Below are positions 58,744 to 64,000 of a DNA stretch of 64,000 nt, piece after piece (position 1 is the first letter of the stretch; each line of letters starts with the position of its first letter). The notes below the pieces were generated by a model that saw only the letters and a list, made by a program, of their open reading frames with translations, was not told the origin of the DNA and made no database searches. A program made the translations under genes and the position numbers. The stretch covers positions 310,001-374,000 of the forward strand of contig NZ_OMOJ01000002.1 in assembly GCF_900302505.1 (NCBI RefSeq), in the 5' to 3' direction. This DNA is from Pseudoprimorskyibacter insulae. Lineage in GTDB: Bacteria > Pseudomonadota > Alphaproteobacteria > Rhodobacterales > Rhodobacteraceae.

Positions 58744-61503
58744 CTATTCCGCCGCCACCGCCTGTGCCGCCTCGACCCGCACCGCCGCGAATTTGAACTC
58801 GGGGATTTTGCCATAGGGGTCCAAGGCCGGGTTGGTCAGGATGTTTGCCGCCGCCTCCACAAAGGCAAACGGCAGGAACACCATGTCCGGTGATATGGCG
58901 CGGTCCGCCCGCGCCATCACCTCAACCGAGCCGCGGCGCGTGGTCAATCGTACCATGCCGCCCGGCTCAACCCCCAGCTTTCGCAGGGTCGAGGGGTGAA
59001 GCGAACAGTTCGCCTCAGGCTCGACCGCGTCCAGCACCGCTGACCGACGCGTCATGGATCCGGTGTGCCAATGTTCCAGTTGACGGCCCGTGGTCAGGAT
59101 CATCGGGTAATCGGCGTCGGGCGCCTCATCCGGTGCAATCACACTGGCGGGCGTGAATTTGGCGCGGCCACCATCACGCGGGAAGCCATCGCCAAACACA
59201 ATCGGCTGGCCCGGATCTTCGGGCGAAAGCGACGGATAGGTCACCGCGTTTTCGCGCGCCAAACGATCCCACGTGATATTGCTAAGCGACTTCATGTTCA
59301 GCGCCATTTCCGCGAATACATCCGCAGGCGTTTCATAGGCCCAATTCAAGCCGCAGCGTTTGGCCAGTTCAACCTCGATCCACCAATCTTCCTTCGCCTC
59401 ACCCGGCGGCGGTACAGCGGGACGGCCCATCTGCACCTGACGGTTGGTGTTGGTCACCGTGCCCGATTTCTCGGCAAAGGCCGAGGCGGGCAGGATCACA
59501 TCGGCATAGTTCGCGGTTTCGGTCAGGAAGATATCCTGCACCACCAAGTGATCAAGCTTGGCCAGCGCCTCACGCGCATGTTCGACATCGGGGTCCGACA
59601 TGGCCGGGTTTTCGCCCAGCACATACATCGCTTTGATGTCGCCATGATGCACGGCATCCAGGATTTCGGTTACGGTCAGACCCTTTTCAGCCGAGAAGTC
59701 GCCGCTGCCCCAAACTTCGGTAAATGCGCTGCGCACGCCGTCATCCGTCACCGTCTGGTAATCGGGCAGGAACATCGGGATCAGACCGGCGTCCGACGCG
59801 CCCTGCACATTGTTCTGACCGCGCAACGGGTGCAGGCCCGCGCCCGGTTTGCCCACATTGCCCGTCATCAGTGCAAGCGAGATCAGGCAGCGCGAATTAT
59901 CCGTGCCGTGGATGTGTTGCGACACGCCCATGCCCCAGAAGATCATGCCACCCTTGGCCCCGGCAAAGGTCCGGGCCACGTCGCGTAGCACCTCAGGCGC
60001 GATGCCGCAAATCTCGCTCATTTTCTCGGGCGTGAACTGGGCCAGATGCGCCTTCTCGGCCTCCCAATTCTCAGTGAAGCGGTCGATATAGCCCTGATCG
60101 TAAAGGCCCTCTTCGACGATCACATGCATGATCGCATTCAGCATCGACACATCGGCACCGGGGCGGAACTGCAGCATGTGGCTGGCGTGGCGTTTCAGCG
60201 CCGTGCCGCGCGGGTCCATCACGATCAGCTTGCCGCCGCGCTTGGCGAATTGCTTGAAATAGGTCGCCGCAACCGGGTGGTTCTCGATCGGGTTCGAGCC
60301 GATAACGATGGCCACATCGGCGTTCTCAATCTCGTTGAACGTGGCCGAAACGGCCCCGCTGCCGACGTTCTCCATCAATGCCGCAACGGAGGATGCATGG
60401 CACAGCCGCGTGCAGTGGTCGACATTGTTGTGACCAAAGCCCTGTCGGATGAATTTCTGGAACAGATAGGCCTCTTCGTTGGTGCATTTGGCACTGCCAA
60501 AGCCCGCCACCTCGCGCCCGCGGCCCTTCAGGCCCTTGGCGGCGAAATCCAGCGCCTCGTCCCATGTGGCTTCGCGAAACACCTCGCCCCAATTGCCGGG
60601 ATCCACGTTCAGCCCTTTGGGCGCGCCTTCGCGGCGGATCAGCGGCTTGGTCAGGCGGTGGTCGTGGTGAATATAGTCAAAGCCAAAGCGGCCCTTCACG
60701 CACAGACGGTTTTCGTTGGCCGGGCCGTCGATGCCTTCTACGTATTTCACGCGGCCATCTTTGACCTTCAGGCTGATCTGGCAGCCGACGCCGCAGAACG
60801 GGCAAACGCTTTCGACCTCACTGTCATAGTCAGCGCTGTCGCCTTGCTGCGCGTCGTCCAGAACCGTCGCGGGCATCAAGGCCCCGGTCGGGCAGGCTTG
60901 CACACATTCACCGCAGGCCACGCAGGTCGACGCGCCCATCGGATCGGCAAAGTCAAAGGTCGGATAGGCGTCATGGCCACGGCCCGCCATGCCGATCACA
61001 TCATTGACCTGCACTTCGCGGCAGGCGCGCACGCAAAGACCACATTGAATGCAGGCATCGAGATTGACGCGCATGGCCACGTGGCTGTCATCCAACAGAG
61101 GGATGCGTTCGGCCTCTAGCGTCGGGAAACGGCTCTCGGAAATGCCAGTCGCTTCGGCCATGTCCCACAAATGGGATGAGGCATCATGCGCGGCGTCCCG
61201 CTCGGGCTGGTCTGCCAGAAGCAGTTCAACCACCATCTTGCGGGCGTTCTTGGCGCGGGCCGACTGGGTGGTGACAACCATGCCTTCGCTGGGTTCACGG
61301 ATGCAGGAGGCGGCCAAAGTCCGCTCGCCCTCGATCTCAACCATACAGGCGCGGCAGTTGCCATCGGGCCGATAGCCCGGCGCAGGTTTGTGGCATAAGT
61401 GCGGGATCACAAGGCCACGGCCATTGGCCACTTCCCAAATGGTATCGCCCTTGCAGGCCTCGACCTGCTGGCCATCCAGTGTGAATCGAATTGTATCGGT
61501 CAT
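58744..61503 (-). CDS. Formate dehydrogenase alpha subunit (molybdopterin, FdhF/FdsA type)
   Basis: 919 residues. N-terminal [2Fe-2S] domain (CHKPAPGYRPDGNCRACMVEIEG region: Cys in LCHKP, NCRACM), His/Cys [4Fe-4S] part, two ferredoxin-type clusters (CIQCGLCVRACREVQ near 150 and CVACGECVQACPTGAL near 193), a further cluster CPFCGVGCQISLKVKDG near 233, then the molybdopterin oxidoreductase domain. The metal ligand is Cys368 in DHCTRLCHASS, not selenocysteine. Oxidises formate to CO2. NAD-linking subunits (FdsB/G) and the FdhD maturation factor are not next to it on either side, so it is a stand-alone gene in this window; electron partner unknown. Confidence 0.92.
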   Translation of the reverse strand: MTDTIRFTLDGQQVEACKGDTIWEVANGRGLVIPHLCHKPAPGYRPDGNCRACMVEIEGERTLAASCIREPSEGMVVTTQSARAKNARKMVVELLLADQPERDAAHDASSHLWDMAEATGISESRFPTLEAERIPLLDDSHVAMRVNLDACIQCGLCVRACREVQVNDVIGMAGRGHDAYPTFDFADPMGASTCVACGECVQACPTGALMPATVLDDAQQGDSADYDSEVESVCPFCGVGCQISLKVKDGRVKYVEGIDGPANENRLCVKGRFGFDYIHHDHRLTKPLIRREGAPKGLNVDPGNWGEVFREATWDEALDFAAKGLKGRGREVAGFGSAKCTNEEAYLFQKFIRQGFGHNNVDHCTRLCHASSVAALMENVGSGAVSATFNEIENADVAIVIGSNPIENHPVAATYFKQFAKRGGKLIVMDPRGTALKRHASHMLQFRPGADVSMLNAIMHVIVEEGLYDQGYIDRFTENWEAEKAHLAQFTPEKMSEICGIAPEVLRDVARTFAGAKGGMIFWGMGVSQHIHGTDNSRCLISLALMTGNVGKPGAGLHPLRGQNNVQGASDAGLIPMFLPDYQTVTDDGVRSAFTEVWGSGDFSAEKGLTVTEILDAVHHGDIKAMYVLGENPAMSDPDVEHAREALAKLDHLVVQDIFLTETANYADVILPASAFAEKSGTVTNTNRQVQMGRPAVPPPGEAKEDWWIEVELAKRCGLNWAYETPADVFAEMALNMKSLSNITWDRLARENAVTYPSLSPEDPGQPIVFGDGFPRDGGRAKFTPASVIAPDEAPDADYPMILTTGRQLEHWHTGSMTRRSAVLDAVEPEANCSLHPSTLRKLGVEPGGMVRLTTRRGSVEVMARADRAISPDMVFLPFAFVEAAANILTNPALDPYGKIPEFKFAAVRVEAAQAVAAE

Positions 61504-61745
61504 GTCGCGTCTCCCTAAGGGAAGGGTAAACCACGGCGGTTTTCATTCCAGAACCATGAATCCGACCGTTTGGCCGGATTTTCCGCCCCGCGCCGTTTCC
61601 CATAGTCACCAAACTGTAACGACCGGGGACAAAGGTGCACGCCGCGCCGCAGCATGCCAAATTCAGAATATTTTGGTGGGTGATGCATCCAATCCGGGCG
61701 TTGAGCCGTAAAGAGATAGAACACCTATGACAGGAGCGGCCCCGA

Positions 61746-63041
61746 ATGCCCTTTGAATCCTTTCCAGACCCACGCCGAAAGATCGCCGTCATCGGAGGCG
61801 GCATCTCAGGCATGGGCGCGGCGACCATGCTAGGGCAGGCCCATGACGTCACCCTGTTTGAGGCCGAGTCGCGCTTGGGCGGCCATGCGCGGACCATCGT
61901 TGCGGGTCGCAATGGTGACCAGCCGGTGGATACCGGGTTCATCGTGTTCAACTATGCCAATTATCCGCACCTGACCCGGCTGTTCCAAACGCTGGATGTG
62001 CCGGTGGTCAAAAGCGACATGAGTTTTGGCGCGTCTTTGCAGGGCGGGCGGCTGGAGTATGGTCTGCGTGATCTGAAAGCGGTGTTCGCGCAGAAGCGCA
62101 ATGTGGTGAATCCGCGTTTTCTGGGGATGCTGAGCGATGTGCTGCGGTTCAATGCCCAAGCCTTGGACATGGCGCGGGATGAAAGCCTGACGCTGGGCCA
62201 GTTCTTGGAAAAGCTGGGAACCGGCGATTGGTTCCGCGACTACTATCTGTTGCCGCTGTCGGGGGCGATCTGGTCTACGCCGACCGAAAAGATCCTGGAC
62301 TTTCCGGCTTATGCCCTGATCCGGTTTTTCGAAAACCACGCCCTGCTGAGCCACGAGGGCCAGCACCAGTGGTATACAGTCAAGGGCGGTTCGGCCGCCT
62401 ATGTGTCGCGGCTAGAGGCGCAGATGCGCAGGCAGGGCGTTGTCATTCGCACCGGAACCCCGATTGCAGGGGTGCGCCGGTCACCCGGCAAGGCCGAGGT
62501 GCGCGCGCATGGCGGCGACTGGCAAGCCTTTGACGAGGTGGTGTTCGCCACCCATTCCGATGACGCGCTGGCCTTGCTGAGCGATCCGACCGCGCATGAA
62601 GCGCAGTCACTGGGCGCAGTTGCCTATCAGCCGAACAAGATCGTGCTGCATGCCGATGCTTCGGTCATGCCCAAGCGCAAGCGGTGCTGGTCGTCGTGGA
62701 ACTACACCGAAACCGCCCGGAAAGAGATGAACGCAATCGATCTGACCTATTGGATGAATTGCCTTCAGCCCATCCCGGAAAGCGACCCGATGTTTGTGAC
62801 GCTGAACAGCACCCGGCCCATTCGCGAAGACCTGATCTATGACGAATGCACCTTGCGCCACCCGGTCTTTGATCTGGGGGCGCTGGCCGCCCAGAAGAAG
62901 ATGGCGGCGATGAACGGGCTGCGCCGGACGTGGTTCTGCGGCGCTTGGATGAAGAACGGCTTTCATGAGGATGGGCTATCGAGCGCGGTTGACGTGGCAC
63001 GGGCCATTCTCGACCGGCACCGCATGGCGGCGGCAGCATGA
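61746..63041 (+). CDS. FAD-dependent oxidoreductase (flavin amine oxidase family, lipid-linked)
   Basis: 431 residues. FAD-binding KIAVIGGGISGMGAATML at 12-29, EAESRLGGHARTI near 39-51 and VDTGFIVFNYANYPHL near 60-75 are the marks of the family found in operons with DUF1365 and cyclopropane synthase-like genes. In Rhodobacter sphaeroides a relative (UfaD) is a desaturase in furan fatty acid synthesis within the RpoE-ChrR response; I recall this from the family, and no sigma-factor gene is in this window. The C-terminus WFCGAWMKNGFHEDGLSSA binds FAD. Overlaps DUF1365 by ATGA. Confidence 0.88.
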   Translation: MPFESFPDPRRKIAVIGGGISGMGAATMLGQAHDVTLFEAESRLGGHARTIVAGRNGDQPVDTGFIVFNYANYPHLTRLFQTLDVPVVKSDMSFGASLQGGRLEYGLRDLKAVFAQKRNVVNPRFLGMLSDVLRFNAQALDMARDESLTLGQFLEKLGTGDWFRDYYLLPLSGAIWSTPTEKILDFPAYALIRFFENHALLSHEGQHQWYTVKGGSAAYVSRLEAQMRRQGVVIRTGTPIAGVRRSPGKAEVRAHGGDWQAFDEVVFATHSDDALALLSDPTAHEAQSLGAVAYQPNKIVLHADASVMPKRKRCWSSWNYTETARKEMNAIDLTYWMNCLQPIPESDPMFVTLNSTRPIREDLIYDECTLRHPVFDLGALAAQKKMAAMNGLRRTWFCGAWMKNGFHEDGLSSAVDVARAILDRHRMAAAA

Positions 63042-63787
63042 CAGGCATCGATCACATCAGCGGAACGACATGGCACGGGCGGCATGGGGATCTGTCGCAC
63101 GCGTTCCGCTATTCGGTTGACTATGTGCTGTTCGATGTAGACGCATCAGCCAAGGCACCATTCCTGTTTTCCCGCAATCGCCGCAATCTGGCATCGGTCC
63201 AAGACCGGGATCATGGCGGTGCAGTCGGGCAAGGGCGCGGCGCGGATTGGGTGCGTGAGGTGCTGGCCGAGGCAGGCATTCCCGTCGCCCGGATCGAGCT
63301 GCTGACCCAGCCGCGCCTGCTGGGCCATGTGTTTAACCCGGTTAGCTTTTGGCTGTGCTATGACGTATCGGGCGCGTTGACCTGCGTGATTGCCGAGGTG
63401 TCGAACACCTTTGGCGACCGGCATTCCTATCTGTGCCGGCGACCCGATGGCGGGGCGATTGGCCCGTCAGATCGGCTCTGCGCGGCCAAGCTGTTCCACG
63501 TCTCGCCGTTCCAGCCGATTGAGGGCGGATACGTGTTTCGCTTTGATATCAGACCCGACAAGATCGGCATCTGGATCGATTTTGACGCCTCGCACGGCGG
63601 GATGCGTGCCAACCTGACCGGAACGCGCAAACCGCTGACGAACCGATCGGTGCTGTGGTCCTTGTTGCGCCGCCCGTTTGGGTCGCGTCGGGTGCTGGCG
63701 CTGATCTACTGGCAGGCGCTGCGGCTGAAGCTGAAGGGCGCGCCCTACCGCACAAGGCCCGAGCCGCCAGCGGAAGAGATTTCATGA
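63038..63787 (+). CDS. DUF1365 protein
   Basis: 249 residues. HAFRYSVDYVLFDVD near 22-36, RLLGHVFNPVSFWLCYD near 88-104 and EVSNTFGDRHSYL near 114-126 are the family blocks. DUF1365 genes almost always follow the FAD oxidase seen here, with a cyclopropane fatty acid synthase-like methyltransferase next; function is unproven but a role in fatty acid modification is inferred. Start in the stop of the previous gene. Followed 28 bp later by a DUF3833 gene, so the methyltransferase gene is not in its usual place. Confidence 0.9.
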   Translation: MTGIDHISGTTWHGRHGDLSHAFRYSVDYVLFDVDASAKAPFLFSRNRRNLASVQDRDHGGAVGQGRGADWVREVLAEAGIPVARIELLTQPRLLGHVFNPVSFWLCYDVSGALTCVIAEVSNTFGDRHSYLCRRPDGGAIGPSDRLCAAKLFHVSPFQPIEGGYVFRFDIRPDKIGIWIDFDASHGGMRANLTGTRKPLTNRSVLWSLLRRPFGSRRVLALIYWQALRLKLKGAPYRTRPEPPAEEIS

Positions 63788-63815
63788 AGGTGCTTTCAAG
63801 CCGAATGAGGATGGC

Positions 63816-64000
63816 ATGACATTGCTTTGGATCGCGCTTGGCGCGGGGATGATGTTGGCTGCATTTGCGGCCTTTGGGCGGTTCGCTGGCTTTCATGCGC
63901 AGCGGCCCGAGGATTACGCTAAAACCGGACAGGCCATTGACCTGCGCCGCGATCTGAGCGGGCCGATTCTATGCGAAGGGGTGATCTATGGCCCCACCGG
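63816..64000 (+). CDS. DUF3833-like protein (partial, N-terminal 61 codons)
   Basis: A hydrophobic start LLWIALGAGMMLAAFAAFG (signal or anchor), then IDLRRDLSGPILCEGVIYGP at residues 42-61 matches the DUF3833 beginning, where a leader is followed by D-L-R-R-x-L-x-G-P. GAGGATGGC stands before the ATG at 63816. Other members lie in the same lipid operon. The rest is beyond the window. Confidence 0.75.
   Translation, partial: MTLLWIALGAGMMLAAFAAFGRFAGFHAQRPEDYAKTGQAIDLRRDLSGPILCEGVIYGPT

Noticed and set aside
61681-61714. Possible RpoE/ChrR-type promoter before the FAD oxidase (TGATGC ... TAAAGA)
   Set aside because: The -35 differs from TGATCC and the spacing of about 22 is too long.

Overview
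The window reads as chromosomal core DNA of an alphaproteobacterium of the Rhodobacteraceae (Roseobacter-type). Evidence: GC-rich coding sequence with strong third-position GC bias (which produces long false antisense frames), a gene set typical of that family (dapD/dapE, gltB/gltD, sseA, VUT-family queuosine-precursor transporter, yfhM-like alpha-2-macroglobulin plus pbpC, FAD oxidase/DUF1365/DUF3833 lipid genes), and a GC-rich repeat with a conserved TATTTTCTGACC core placed at gene ends. I see no prophage, insertion sequence, CRISPR array, rRNA or tRNA gene; no gene looks broken.

Layout. 1-10.9 kb: a cut SLAC1/TehA-type channel, aldose 1-epimerase and a divergent MFS transporter (with a perfect 12-bp palindrome between them), tRNA hydroxylase trhO, the NAD salvage pair pncA/pncB, an overlapping sseA-aminotransferase pair, smpB, a class III aminotransferase and mtgA. 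11-17.8 kb: glutamate synthase operon gltD-GFA protein-gltB, with a GFA-family zinc protein inside it. 17.9-24.4 kb: uppP, rlmH-rsfS (with a small upstream reading frame), a lytic transglycosylase, a WYL regulator, a cluster of nested inverted repeats and ribonuclease R. 24.5-33.3 kb: a four-gene ATGA-overlapped chain (small protein-dapE-GNAT-TIGR04282 transferase), a glutamate-receptor-like channel gene, dapD, a LOG-family protein, a FlaA1/CapD-type nucleotide-sugar epimerase and asd. 33.6-45.2 kb: small proteins, beta carbonic anhydrase, M17 aminopeptidase plus NlpC/P60, arfB preceded by a tiny ORF and terminator, queuosine precursor transporter, three overlapping envelope genes (UMF1 MFS, mepA-type endopeptidase lipoprotein, phytase-like), thioesterase, YggT, RecQ. 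45.2-64 kb: small Cys-containing secreted protein, yaaA, a hybrid histidine kinase, alpha-2-macroglobulin plus PBP1C, thiolase, LysR/DUF1330 pair, formate-dehydrogenase-type molybdoprotein, and the start of an FAD oxidase-DUF1365-DUF3833 operon.

How the genes fit together. Several sets share pathways: lysine/diaminopimelate synthesis (asd, dapD, dapE), peptidoglycan handling (mtgA, uppP, lytic transglycosylase, mepA, pbpC, NlpC/P60), ribosome quality control and maturation (smpB, arfB, rsfS, rlmH, rnr) and ammonia assimilation (gltBD).

The signals I find least ordinary are: (1) an 18-codon GTG-start ORF whose upstream region carries a 14-nt exact complement of the 16S rRNA 3' tail, followed by a hairpin-T terminator and then arfB; (2) a two-TM, pore-loop, periplasmic-binding-domain protein resembling prokaryotic ionotropic glutamate receptors but without the TVGYGD filter; (3) the gene-end repeat that supplies stop codons and, in one case, a protein tail; (4) a possible translationally coupled leader ORF in front of rsfS; and (5) nested GCAGCAT inverted repeats beside rnr.
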